A stretch of 64,000 bases of DNA from Hyphomonas sp. Its GTDB lineage: Bacteria > Pseudomonadota > Alphaproteobacteria > Caulobacterales > Hyphomonadaceae. Below the pieces are notes generated by a model that was given only the letters and a program-made list of their open reading frames with translations, did not search any database and was not told the origin of the DNA. Below are positions 53,360-62,039 of this stretch, in pieces (position 1 is the stretch's first letter; each line of letters opens with the position of its first letter). The DNA is taken from positions 2,976,001 through 3,040,000 of the forward strand of contig CP051229.1 of assembly GCA_017792365.1 (NCBI GenBank). Direction: 5' to 3'. The translations under genes and the position numbers were made by a program.

Positions 53360-53755
53360 ATGGCCGACACGATCCATTTTTCGCTGGTTTCGCCTGAGCG
53401 TGAGCTGTTTTCCGGGCAGGTGAAGCAGGTCGACGCCCCGGGCGCAGAAGGCGAGTTCGGCGTGCTGCCGCAGCACGCGCCTTTCATGACCACGCTGAAG
53501 CCGGGCGTCGTGCGCATCCATGAGGAATCGGGCGTGACGCCAGTGTTCGTCCGCGGCGGCTTCGCCGATGTGACGCCGGCTGGCCTGACAATTCTTGCCG
53601 AGGAGGCGATCCGCCTGGCGGACGTCGACGTCGCCGCGCTCGAGCAGGAAATCGAGGATGCGCGTTCGGACGCCAACGATCCGGGCAATGAAGATCGCAG
53701 GGCCGCCGCCGCCGATCGTCTCGCTTATCTCGAAGCGCTGCGCGCCGCACTCTGA
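53360..53755 (+). CDS. atpC: ATP synthase epsilon subunit
   Basis: Regulatory F1 subunit, 131 residues. It starts MADTIHFSLVSPERELFSGQVKQVDAPGAEGEFGVLPQHAPFMTTLKPGVVRI, the N-terminal beta-sandwich, and ends with an alpha-helical hairpin (EDARSDANDPGNEDRRAAAADRLAYLEALRAAL). Normal size for an alphaproteobacterial epsilon subunit. Its gene is separated from atpD by a terminator and another gene; it ends 18 bases before the convergent rppH. Confidence 0.96.
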   Translation: MADTIHFSLVSPERELFSGQVKQVDAPGAEGEFGVLPQHAPFMTTLKPGVVRIHEESGVTPVFVRGGFADVTPAGLTILAEEAIRLADVDVAALEQEIEDARSDANDPGNEDRRAAAADRLAYLEALRAAL

Positions 53756-53773
53756 GTGCTGCCGAGCCCGCGG

Positions 53774-54291
53774 TCAGACCGGCTCGGCCCACTTCTGAAA
53801 TCGTAGCGCGACTTCGCGATAGACCGGCTGCTTGAACGGTATGACGAGGTCTGGCGCTTCGGCCAGCGGCGTCCACTTCCACGCATCGAACTCCGGAGTG
53901 TGCAGGTCGAGACGCACGTCCGTGTCGGATCCCTGAAGCGCATGGCGAACCACTTCTGCCGCTGGCCGTAGAACGGCCCCGGCAGGCGCTCCTTCAGCTC
54001 CTGCGGGAAGTCGTAGAACAGCCAGGGCTCCAGTTCCTCGAGCAGGTCAACGTGAGCGGGGAGGAGCCCAGTCTCTTCACCCAGTTCGCGCAGCGCGGCC
54101 TGTTCCGGCGTCTCGCCCTTGTCGATGCCGCCCTGAGGCAGCTGCCACGCAAAGCGTGCATCATCGCGGCGCACGCCGGCGCGGCGTCCCATCAGGACGT
54201 GGCCCTTTCTCGAGAAGACCGCGAGGCCGACATTGGGCCTGTAGAGGTCTGGATTGCGTCCGCTGCTCAGCGGATCGGCGATCTGGTTCAA
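53774..54291 (-). pseudogene. rppH: RNA pyrophosphohydrolase (Nudix), one frameshift
   Basis: RppH removes pyrophosphate from 5'-triphosphate RNA and so initiates decay. About 172 residues after correction. It starts MNQIADPLSSGRNPDLYRPNVGLAVFSRKGHVLMGRRAG, and the Nudix box is GGIDKGETPEQAALRELGEETGL (about 54-76). Reading breaks near 53934, after KWFAMRF, and resumes QGSDTDVRLDLHTPEFDAWKWTPLAEAPDLVIPFKQPVYREV; one missing C in the run explains it. Its start overlaps the end of the polysaccharide deacetylase gene by four bases (ATGA). Given a strongly conserved function, sequencing error is more likely than loss. Confidence 0.9.
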
Positions 54292-55469
54292 TGCGTCGGG
54301 CTTCCCGTCGGGTCCGCCTGGATGTTCATGGCCGCAGAGACCGGTGCGAGCTGATAGCCCTTTGCTTTCAACCCCTGACTCCAGTTGCGGAACTGTTCAA
54401 TCGTCACGGGGTAGGCATAGCCCACTCCAACCGCGTGTCCATTCTGAATTGCCAGCGCTTCCAGCTGAAGCAGTTCGCGGTCGATGGCGTCGGCGGTGGG
54501 TTCCGTATCGACGATGCGATCGGCGACGCGGAAATCGAGTTGGAGTTCTTTTGCGGTTTGCGGCAGCACCGAGCGGGCTGCGGCGCCGTCGTGAAGGAAG
54601 GCGAGGCCGCGTTTCTGCATCGCTTCGAAGACCGGCGCGGCCGCGTCGACGTCAGTTGCGAACTTGGCGCCCTGATAGTTGGTGAGGCCGAAATAGCCTT
54701 CGGCCTTGCCGAGGACGGCCTCGAGACGACGCAGGTTGTTCGCGGACGCTTTGCCGGTGAGCAGCGTCTGCGGGCCGGTGTCGACGTTGGGATAGTCATA
54801 CGCTTCCATCGGCAGCTCGATCAGCACTTCGTGGCCAGCTTCGCGTGCGAGGTCGAGATAGTATTGCAGCTTGGGCTCGTACGGCGAGAAGGCGAGGGTG
54901 ACCTCCGGCGGCAGTTCGCGGATGGCCGCCATCGTGTGGCGGTCCTTCAGGCCGAGGCCTGCGACGACGAGCGAAATCTTGGGCGCGCCGGTCTTGTCAG
55001 CGAACGGACGTGCATAGGCCTGCGCCGGGGTGCGGCCGTCTGCGGCGATCTTCGGCAGGCTGCCGGCGGACGTGCGCTCGTGGAAGCCCGACAGCGGCGC
55101 TCTCGCCAGTGGCGCGACGTCCGCTTCGCCGGCGTCGATCTCGCCTTCGGACACTTCGATGACCTTGAAGGATGCGGACTGGGCGCCGTCCTCTTCGAGA
55201 TACTCGATGCCGGGCAATGACGGTTCGGCGCCGTGGTTCGCAATTTGGTTCGCACCGTCGGCGCCGATGCGGGTCTTCAGTTCGGGCGGCGGGCCATCCT
55301 TGATGGCGAAGAGCGCGAGTTCGACCTGCGGGCCGGACGCCTCCTCGTTTCCGAACATGTATGCGCCGCCGGCGGCGGCCGCGCCGACGGTCCCAAAGGC
55401 GACGACGCTGAGCGCAAAATGGCGCAAGCCCGTCCCGAGCACTGAACGTTCGGCTGAATTCGCCGCCAT
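54288..55469 (-). CDS. Divergent polysaccharide deacetylase
   Basis: 393 residues of the divergent polysaccharide deacetylase family (NodB-like fold without a confident metal site). One N-terminal membrane anchor (about 20-43) is followed by a low-complexity linker and the catalytic-like domain from about 170: KISLVVAGLGLKDRHTMAAIRELPPEVTLAFSPYEPKLQYYLDLAREAGHEVLIELPMEAYDYP. The periplasmic side is expected. In alphaproteobacteria this gene commonly precedes rppH, as here, with an ATGA overlap that couples their translation. Substrate unknown; peptidoglycan or other envelope polysaccharide is possible. Confidence 0.92.
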   Translation of the reverse strand: MAANSAERSVLGTGLRHFALSVVAFGTVGAAAAGGAYMFGNEEASGPQVELALFAIKDGPPPELKTRIGADGANQIANHGAEPSLPGIEYLEEDGAQSASFKVIEVSEGEIDAGEADVAPLARAPLSGFHERTSAGSLPKIAADGRTPAQAYARPFADKTGAPKISLVVAGLGLKDRHTMAAIRELPPEVTLAFSPYEPKLQYYLDLAREAGHEVLIELPMEAYDYPNVDTGPQTLLTGKASANNLRRLEAVLGKAEGYFGLTNYQGAKFATDVDAAAPVFEAMQKRGLAFLHDGAAARSVLPQTAKELQLDFRVADRIVDTEPTADAIDRELLQLEALAIQNGHAVGVGYAYPVTIEQFRNWSQGLKAKGYQLAPVSAAMNIQADPTGSPTH

Positions 55470-55595
55470 GGACGCACTCCGAGGAAAACAATGTCCAAGA
55501 GGAGTGATTCTTGGGGCTTTGCATTAAGAATGTGGAAACGGGACTCACATGCGCCCGGCGAGGCGTCAGGTGAATTTTCCGTCACATGAGGCGGG

Positions 55596-56777
55596 CTAGC
55601 GGCCGAGTTCCCGCGTCGCTTCCTCGATCCCGCCCATGGTCATCGGGAACATGCGCTGTGGACCAATGATTTCCCGGATCAGGTGGGTCGATCCTGAGTA
55701 TTCCCAGCCTGACGGGTGGCTGGGGTTCAGCCAGACGAGGTTGGGGTAGATGTCGACGAACCGTTGCAGCCACAGGGCGCCGGGCTCCTCGTTCCAGTGC
55801 TCGACCGAGCCGCCGGGATAGGTGATCTCATAGGGGCTCATCGCCGCATCGCCGACGAAGATCACCTTGTAGTCTGACGGGAAGCGATGGAGCACGTCCC
55901 ACGTGTCGATCTTGTTGGTCATACGGCGGCGGTTGTCCTTCCACAGTCCCTCGTAGGGGCAGTTGTGGAAGTAGTAGAATTCCAGGTTCTTGAACTCCGA
56001 ACGGGCGGCTGAGAACAGCTCCTCGCAGACGCGGATGTGCGGGTCCATCGAGCCCCCGATGTCGAGCAGCATAAGCACCTTCACCGCATTGCGGCGCTCG
56101 GGCCGCATCACGACATCGATATAGCCCTGCTTGGCGGTGTTGCGGATCGTGTTGTCGAGGTCGAGCTCGTCCTCTGCGCCGTCGCGCGCCCATTTGCGCA
56201 GGCGGCGCAGTGCGACCTTGATGTTGCGGGTGCCGATCTCGACCGTGTCATCGAGGTTCTTGAACTCGCGCTTGTCCCAGACCTTCACGGCGCGCTGGTG
56301 CCGCGATTCCTTCTGTCCAATCCGGATGCCTTCAGGGTTGTAGCCATAGGCGCCGAACGGCGACGTGCCGGCGGTGCCGATCATCTTGTTGCCGCCCTGG
56401 TGGCGCTTCTTCTGTTCCTCGAGACGCTCCTTCAGCGTCTCCATCAGCTTTTCCCAGCCGCCCATCGATTCGATGAGTTCCTTTTCCTCATCGGTCAGGA
56501 ATTTTTCCGACAGCTTGCGCAGCCACTCTTCAGGCAACTCCGCAGCGTCGACGCCCATGTCGATGGCTTCAAGTCCCTTGAAGACATGACCGAATACCTG
56601 GTCGAAGCGGTCGAGGTGTTTCTCGTCCTTCACCAGCGCCGAGCGCGCCAGATAGTAGAAATCGTTGACGTCGTTGCCGATCGCGCCCTTGTCCATAGCT
56701 TCGATGAGCGTGAGATATTCCTTCAGCGTCACAGGCACCTTGGCGCTGCGCAATTCCTGGAAGAAGTGAAGAAACAT
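55596..56777 (-). CDS. VWA/CoxE-like protein
   Basis: 393 residues of the CoxE-like VWA family. The C-terminal von Willebrand A domain (about 230-370) contains a modified MIDAS motif LLDIGGSMDPHIRV, where D-x-G-G-S replaces D-x-S-x-S. The N-terminal half is helical and charged with a QKKRHQGGNK linker near 123. Such proteins often pair with a MoxR-type AAA ATPase for metal or complex insertion, but no MoxR gene is in this window, so the partner must be elsewhere. Start MFLHFFQELRSAKVPV has no unusual features. Confidence 0.9.
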   Translation of the reverse strand: MFLHFFQELRSAKVPVTLKEYLTLIEAMDKGAIGNDVNDFYYLARSALVKDEKHLDRFDQVFGHVFKGLEAIDMGVDAAELPEEWLRKLSEKFLTDEEKELIESMGGWEKLMETLKERLEEQKKRHQGGNKMIGTAGTSPFGAYGYNPEGIRIGQKESRHQRAVKVWDKREFKNLDDTVEIGTRNIKVALRRLRKWARDGAEDELDLDNTIRNTAKQGYIDVVMRPERRNAVKVLMLLDIGGSMDPHIRVCEELFSAARSEFKNLEFYYFHNCPYEGLWKDNRRRMTNKIDTWDVLHRFPSDYKVIFVGDAAMSPYEITYPGGSVEHWNEEPGALWLQRFVDIYPNLVWLNPSHPSGWEYSGSTHLIREIIGPQRMFPMTMGGIEEATRELGR

Positions 56778-57224
56778 AGGCGGGGCTCCGGATCAGCGGG
56801 CAGCCTAGCGTCCAGCCGCGTCATGGCCAAGGGCGGGCACGGCGAGCGATCATCACGCCCCTCGCGCCGGGGGAGAGGGCGCTTGTGAGGAGGCGCCGGG
56901 CCGATAGCCTAAATGCTGACGGGCGCAGAAGCGCCGATGACGAGGCATGGTCCAATGGAAGCCCTGGCGGCGGTCAGGATGGCGCCAAACATGGGACGAT
57001 TGGCTGTGGAAACGGCCAGTGCCCTGCGGTCCGGTCTCTCGTGGATCCGGATCGAGATTGCGCTGCTGATCGGCGCGCTGATCATGGCCGGATAGTCCGG
57101 AACTACACATTTTCGGCAACTCGGCCCGTATGGCGGGGCGTTTGCACGCCTTCACCTTCTAATCGCCACATGTCTCGTTGACATTGGCAACCGGCATCGC
57201 AAGTTCGGGGGCAGGAGGTTCGAC
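56778..57224. other. Gap with one possible small gene
   Basis: A 46-residue frame (see the entry at 56955) is the only coding candidate in this 447-base interval. The sequence just before the next gene carries a good ribosome site. Nothing else was assigned. Confidence 0.4.
56955..57095 (+). CDS. Possible small tail-anchored protein (46 aa)
   Basis: The frame MEALAAVRMAPNMG ends in a hydrophobic helix (WIRIEIALLIGALIMAG) that would anchor it to the membrane. No strong ribosome site is seen. Its main support is position in an otherwise gene-free gap and the hydrophobic end; a chance frame in GC-rich DNA is quite possible. Confidence 0.25.
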   Translation: MEALAAVRMAPNMGRLAVETASALRSGLSWIRIEIALLIGALIMAG

Positions 57225-57551
57225 ATGAACAGTGTCTACGAGAATGGCGGCGCATCCGAGCGGGATGCATTCGGAAGCAAGGTTTCCGATGCGTTCGATC
57301 GCGGCGGCCGGTTTCTCGGACGCATTGCTTTCGGCCTGTTTCTCCTGCTCGCAGTCGGGGCAACCCTTGTCGCCACGACGTTCGTCGGCGTGATGCTCGC
57401 CCTTGCGGCTGGCTTTCTCGCGCTGACGCACAAGCTGGGCCGCAATTCGAAGGCGAAGGCCAGCGCTCCGGAGCACAGCGGCCCGCCGCCGACGCTGGAG
57501 GCGCATCGCACCGCCGATGGTTGGGTGACGGAAACGACCCGCCGCGACTGA
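57225..57551 (+). CDS. Small membrane protein, function unknown
   Basis: 108 residues with AGGAGG seven bases upstream of the ATG, which makes the start convincing. The first 28 residues are polar, then one or two hydrophobic segments (about 29-63, RFLGRIAFGLFLLLAVGATLVATTFVGVMLALAAGFLAL), and a polar C-terminus rich in Lys, Pro and Thr (about 68-108). Not recognised as any family. It is followed 72 bases later by the amidase gene on the same strand. Confidence 0.65.
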   Translation: MNSVYENGGASERDAFGSKVSDAFDRGGRFLGRIAFGLFLLLAVGATLVATTFVGVMLALAAGFLALTHKLGRNSKAKASAPEHSGPPPTLEAHRTADGWVTETTRRD

Positions 57552-57622
57552 TCCGGACAAACAGCTCTTTCCGATGACCGGGTTCGCTTTCCTCGCGGGC
57601 GCGAACGCGCGATGATCGCCAG

Positions 57623-58336
57623 ATGAGTCTGCGGAAGATCAGATCCCCAAGCCCGAATTTTAACGAGCGGCGGCATCCGCTCGACATGCTGGTGCTGCAT
57701 TACACGGGCATGAAGGATGGTCCGTCCGCGCTGGCGCGGATGCGCGACCCGCAGACCGAAGTCTCGGCTCATTACATGGTTGAAGAGGACGGGGCGGTTC
57801 ACGAGCTGGTGGCGGAGGAGGCGCGCGCCTGGCATGCCGGCAGGAGCCAGTGGCAGGGCGACGATGACCTGAACTCGCGGTCGATCGGGATCGAGATCGT
57901 CAATGGCGGGCACGATTTCGGCCTGCCTGCTTTTCCTGGCCAGCAGATCGAAGCGGTGATTGCGCTCTGCAACGAGATCATTGTGCGGCGGCAGATCCCC
58001 CAGACCCGGATTGTCGGCCACTCCGATATAGCCCCCGATCGCAAGGACGATCCGGGAGAACGCTTCCCATGGCGGCGTCTGGCGGAAGCGGGCATTGGTC
58101 TGTGGCCGGAACCCGTCTCCGCTACGCCTGCGCCGGTCGCCGAACGTGAACTGGAGGCGGCCTATCGAACCATCGGCTATTCGGCGGTCCTGATCGACAG
58201 CGACATCAATTCGGTTACGCGCGCTTTCCAGCGGCGCTGGCGGCAGGCTGATGTCAGCGGCGAGGCGGACGCCGAGACGCGTCGTCTGGCGGTAGGCGTT
58301 GCAGCTCTCTACGAGAGAAGCTCGCCGTCCCGTTAA
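57623..58336 (+). CDS. N-acetylmuramoyl-L-alanine amidase (AmiD/AmpD-type)
   Basis: 237 residues, Amidase_2 fold that cleaves the bond between N-acetylmuramic acid and the stem peptide. The zinc ligands can be placed: H in MLVLHYTGMKD (about residue 30), H in VGHSDIAPDRKDDPGERF (about 134) and D in the same block (about 143), with ARAWHAGRS (about 74) as the other conserved histidine region. No signal peptide is visible, which would favour an AmpD-like cytoplasmic recycling role, though AmiD-type proteins are exported. A short C-terminal region resembles a peptidoglycan-binding helical domain. Confidence 0.92.
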   Translation: MSLRKIRSPSPNFNERRHPLDMLVLHYTGMKDGPSALARMRDPQTEVSAHYMVEEDGAVHELVAEEARAWHAGRSQWQGDDDLNSRSIGIEIVNGGHDFGLPAFPGQQIEAVIALCNEIIVRRQIPQTRIVGHSDIAPDRKDDPGERFPWRRLAEAGIGLWPEPVSATPAPVAERELEAAYRTIGYSAVLIDSDINSVTRAFQRRWRQADVSGEADAETRRLAVGVAALYERSSPSR

Positions 58337-58428
58337 AGGTTTCTTGCCGGCTTGCAGCTTAGGATGATCGCATCCAGCTGCGGAGAATGAGCCCGTTCAG
58401 CTGCGCTGGCGCGCTTCGGGAGCATGTC

Positions 58429-58878
58429 ATGACCGACGAGCTGCACAGAGTTGTCTACCTCAGTTCCGCAACGCAGGGGTTTCCCGCCGAAGCGCTTGAG
58501 GAGCTGCTGGTTGGCGCGCGCGAGGCCAACGCTCGGCGCGGCGTCACCGGCATGCTGATCTACCACGACGGCAACTTTTTCCAGGTTCTGGAGGGCCGGA
58601 AGGCCGATGTGCTCGAAACTCTCGATCGCATCCGTGCCGACAGACGCCACGCGGGCATGATCATGCTCGAGAACCGGCCCTGCCGACGCTCGACATTCCC
58701 GGACTGGTCAATGGGCTATCGCGTGCTGGATGAGCTTAGCCAGCCACAGCGCGAGGGCTTCTTCGAGCTGGCGCGCGCGGCAAATGGCGATGGCACGCTG
58801 GAGCTGGTGCGCAACACGCCGATTGCTGTCTACCTCGACAGCTTCCTCAACTCGTTCCGGGAATTCGAGCAGGCCTGA
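58429..58878 (+). CDS. BLUF-domain blue-light photoreceptor
   Basis: 149 residues, a short BLUF protein that binds FAD and senses blue light. All residues used in the AppA photocycle have equivalents at the right spacing: Y10 (VVYLSSA), N34 (REANARRG), Q52 (NFFQVLEG), W93 and M95 (FPDWSMGY). A C-terminal segment of about 50 residues (ELSQPQREGFFELARAANGDG...) may be the capping helix region or a partner surface; no output domain is fused. Start MTDELHRV has GGAG seven bases upstream. No obvious partner gene is adjacent. Confidence 0.95.
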   Translation: MTDELHRVVYLSSATQGFPAEALEELLVGAREANARRGVTGMLIYHDGNFFQVLEGRKADVLETLDRIRADRRHAGMIMLENRPCRRSTFPDWSMGYRVLDELSQPQREGFFELARAANGDGTLELVRNTPIAVYLDSFLNSFREFEQA

Positions 58879-58904
58879 CCGGCCTGCTCAGAGCGATCCC
58901 GCCG

Positions 58905-59231
58905 TTACTTCGGCTCGACGGCCGGCAGGTCGCCATCCGCAGCAAGCGGCTTGTTCGTCACGTAGACAGCGATATCGCGCAGGTTTTCCGGCGAGATGCC
59001 CGCTGACATGGGGGCCATCGTGCCGCTGGTCATCTTGGCGACGACATCCGTCGGCTCGAGCGTTTTGAGCTTTTCCATGAGCGGCGCGCCGCCCATGCCA
59101 GTGCCGTGGCACATGTTGCACCGCGCCTGGTAAATGGCTTCGCCCTCGCTCACGCCGGGCTGCGGTTCGGCAAATGCGGCAGGCGCAGCGAACAGACCCA
59201 GACCGGCTAACGCGGCAATAGACGCTCTCAT
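58905..59231 (-). CDS. Small periplasmic cytochrome c
   Basis: 108 residues, with a signal peptide (cleavage near AFA, residue 21) and one haem-binding motif CNMCH (about 38-42). The distal methionine is probably in TMAPMSAG (about 72-76). It resembles cytochrome c5/c-555-type single-haem proteins. Electron partner is not known. It is convergent with the BLUF gene (26 bases between stops) and downstream of the antiporter gene on the same strand. Confidence 0.9.
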   Translation of the reverse strand: MRASIAALAGLGLFAAPAAFAEPQPGVSEGEAIYQARCNMCHGTGMGGAPLMEKLKTLEPTDVVAKMTSGTMAPMSAGISPENLRDIAVYVTNKPLAADGDLPAVEPK

Positions 59232-59312
59232 TCAAGACCCTCCAGTAACGTGGCGGCACCTTACTACTATTGTGAAGATGAACGCGCTATGACCAAAAGC
59301 AGCAGGCCTGCA

Positions 59313-61175
59313 TTACCCAGTCGAAGGCGTTTCTGTCGACCGTTTTGTCTCTGCCGGCGGCCCGAAACTGAAGAGATAGTCGTCGACCGCAAATTTCGTG
59401 CGTTTGGGGTTGGGCGAGGGTTCAATTCGCCCATTCGGCTTGATCACGAACAGGATGACCGTTTCGGCAGGCCGGATCTCAAGGAAGTCCGCATAGTCGA
59501 ATTCCTCGGTGAGCCGCGTGCGGGTGAACTCCCAGCCTGACGCGATGCGCCGGTTCAACTCGCTGAGGGTGACGCCTTCCGGAAGGATCGATCCCCCGCC
59601 CACCGTGAAGTGCAATTCGTGACGCGAGCTTGCGCTGGCCTTGGCGCCGTCCTCGCCCGTGCCGTTGGGCTGCTGGATTTTCGTGCGGCCAAGCTGGAAG
59701 ACATTCGAGCGGCCCATCTCGGGCCCGAGGTCGGTGCAGACCAGTGCGTTGTAGGCGTCGTTGTCCGTCGCAGCGATGAGGATGGCGTATTGCGACATGT
59801 CGAGGCGGTGTTCGGCGGCCTCCGAGAGGATCTCGCCGTAATAGACCGGGACGCCTTCGCGGCGTGCGCGGCTGAGGTGGTTCCAGTTCGTATCGGCGAG
59901 CAGGACGGGCATCTTGTATTCCTGCGCCTTGCGCGCGAACGCGGTGGTCCACGGCGAACCGCCGACGAACAAAATGCCTGGCGCCTCCCGAGCGCTGAGC
60001 TTGAGCGCCAGGGCGAGCGGTCGGATCGAGAAGCCGTGCAGCACGACTGTCGCCACAACCACTAGGAAGGTGAGGGGAACGAGCCGCTCTGCGTCAGGAA
60101 TGCCGTGCGACATGAGCGATTGTGCGAAAAAGCCCGCCACGGCCACGGCGACGACGCCGCGTGGGGCAATCCATGCGCAGATGGCGCGTTCGGCCAGGGT
60201 CAGCTTGGTGCCGATCGTGGACGTCATCACGACCAGCGGACGGATCACAAACAGCAAGGCCGCAAGGAACAGGAAATCGCGTGGGCCAATTACCGTCAGG
60301 TCGCCGAGCGAGGGCGTTGCGGTGAGAACGATGAACAGGCCCGACACGAGAATGACCGAGACGATCTCCTTGAAGCGCCGCAATTCCTCGAGGCTGCGCA
60401 GCCGCGTGTTGGCGAGGACGATGCCCATGACCGTTACGGTCAGCAGCCCCGCTTCTTCCAGGATCATGTTGGTGGCGGCGAAGGCGGCGATGACGGCGAC
60501 GAGGAGTATGGGGGCCTTCAGGAATTCCGGGACGAGACCGCGCACAAAGGCGAACGCAATCAGACGCGCGAGGACAAAGGCGATCAGGCTGCCGAAGACG
60601 ACCGCGCCGCCAAGCCGGAATGCGATTTCCAGAAGGCTGTGCCCTTCGGTGATGGCGATGGTGGCTTCGTAGGCGACGATCGCGAACAGGGCCCCGATCG
60701 GGTCGGCGATGATCGCCTCCCAGCGCAGGAGCGATGCCGGCCGCTTCGGCAACGCGGCCTGACGCAGAAGCGGCATGATCACCGTCGGTCCGGTGACCAC
60801 CATGATGCCGCCGATGATTGCAGCGGTGGGTTCGCTCAGTCCGGCGAGGTGGTGCGCTGCGAGATAGGCAAGGCCCCATGTCACTGGCGCGCCATAGAAG
60901 ATCACACGCCGCACCGCTGGCGACGTTTCGCGGATCTCGGCGAAGTTCAGCGTGAGGCCGCCTTCAAACAGGATGATGGCGACGGCGACGGAGATCACGG
61001 GAGACAGGAGCTCCCCGAACGTGTCGGAGGGCTCGATCAGTCCAAGGGCCGGGCCGACGATGAAGCCGGTGGCGAGAAGGATCACGATTGCAGGAAGCTG
61101 GGTGCGCCACGCGACCCATTGCGCGCCGATGCCCAGCACGCCGATCAGTGCAATCTGAAGTACAGTATCGTGCAT
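59313..61175 (-). CDS. CPA1-type cation/proton antiporter with RCK domain
   Basis: About 620 residues. The first 390 or so form twelve or more helices of the NhaP/CPA1 antiporter family, with the conserved VVTGPTVIMPLL (about 126-137) and WEAIIADPIGALFAIV (about 150-165) motifs. The C-terminal part (about 395-620) has a TrkA-N/RCK-type nucleotide-binding domain (GILFVGGSPWTTAFARKAQEY, ADTNWNHLSRARREGVPVYYGEILSEA) and a further regulatory tail. It probably exchanges Na+ or K+ for H+. The start at 61175 (MHDTVLQIALIG) is preferred over the upstream frame. It is divergent from rnpB. Confidence 0.92.
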   Translation of the reverse strand: MHDTVLQIALIGVLGIGAQWVAWRTQLPAIVILLATGFIVGPALGLIEPSDTFGELLSPVISVAVAIILFEGGLTLNFAEIRETSPAVRRVIFYGAPVTWGLAYLAAHHLAGLSEPTAAIIGGIMVVTGPTVIMPLLRQAALPKRPASLLRWEAIIADPIGALFAIVAYEATIAITEGHSLLEIAFRLGGAVVFGSLIAFVLARLIAFAFVRGLVPEFLKAPILLVAVIAAFAATNMILEEAGLLTVTVMGIVLANTRLRSLEELRRFKEIVSVILVSGLFIVLTATPSLGDLTVIGPRDFLFLAALLFVIRPLVVMTSTIGTKLTLAERAICAWIAPRGVVAVAVAGFFAQSLMSHGIPDAERLVPLTFLVVVATVVLHGFSIRPLALALKLSAREAPGILFVGGSPWTTAFARKAQEYKMPVLLADTNWNHLSRARREGVPVYYGEILSEAAEHRLDMSQYAILIAATDNDAYNALVCTDLGPEMGRSNVFQLGRTKIQQPNGTGEDGAKASASSRHELHFTVGGGSILPEGVTLSELNRRIASGWEFTRTRLTEEFDYADFLEIRPAETVILFVIKPNGRIEPSPNPKRTKFAVDDYLFSFGPPAETKRSTETPSTG

Positions 61176-61279
61176 ACCCGCGCCGCGTTCGAGTTTGCGC
61201 CGCAGCGCCCGTAACCTGTCTCGCTGAAACGGACGTAGGCAGCAAGGGGCGGACGCTCGCAACCCGGCGCTGAGGGTGA

Positions 61280-61285
61280 TATAGC
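61280..61285 (+). promoter_or_regulatory. Possible -10 box of rnpB
   Basis: TATAGC lies five bases before the 5' end of the RNase P RNA. A matching -35 box is not clear (alphaproteobacterial TTGAC-like sequence absent at the right distance), so this is only a candidate. Confidence 0.3.
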
Positions 61286-61290
61286 GCGCG

Positions 61291-61690
<400 letters not shown>

Positions 61691-61918
61691 TCTTGTGCCT
61701 CGGCAGCTGGCGCGCTCAAGATGTAGTAGCTTCTGCCGATGAAGTAGACGGGACCCGACCAGCAGAACTCGGCGGGGTTGCAGAGTCTTCATGCGGGCTG
61801 CCTCAAAGATTTACACAGCCTTCACCGAATTCTTCACAGATGAAGACTTCATGGGTCCGGCAAGAGTCATGGTTTGTTCTGTAATCATTCCGAATCGGTC
61901 GAGCCGTAGACCATGAGG

Positions 61919-61952
61919 TCCCGTTGTTTCCCTTAATTTCCCATGCTATCCC
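61919..61952 (+). promoter_or_regulatory. Four-repeat MraZ-type operator upstream of mraZ
   Basis: TCCC occurs four times with an exact 10-bp period (61919, 61929, 61939, 61949), i.e. GGGA repeats on the opposite strand. MraZ is known to bind tandem TGGG-type repeats spaced about 10 bp apart in the promoter of its own operon, so these are good candidates for its autoregulatory site, although in the reverse orientation and about 90 bases before the mraZ start. Confidence 0.6.
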
Positions 61953-62039
61953 GAAAATGCGCGCAGAGGCTGGGGAATCGGTCGGCGGCGCGTCGTTTCG
62001 GGCGTCCACTTTCCTGGACCAGTTATTGGGCATTTCAGC

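Noticed and set aside
61693-61884. A 63-codon frame between rnpB and mraZ
   Set aside because: Low complexity and no ribosome site; the interval is better explained as the dcw promoter with the MraZ repeats.
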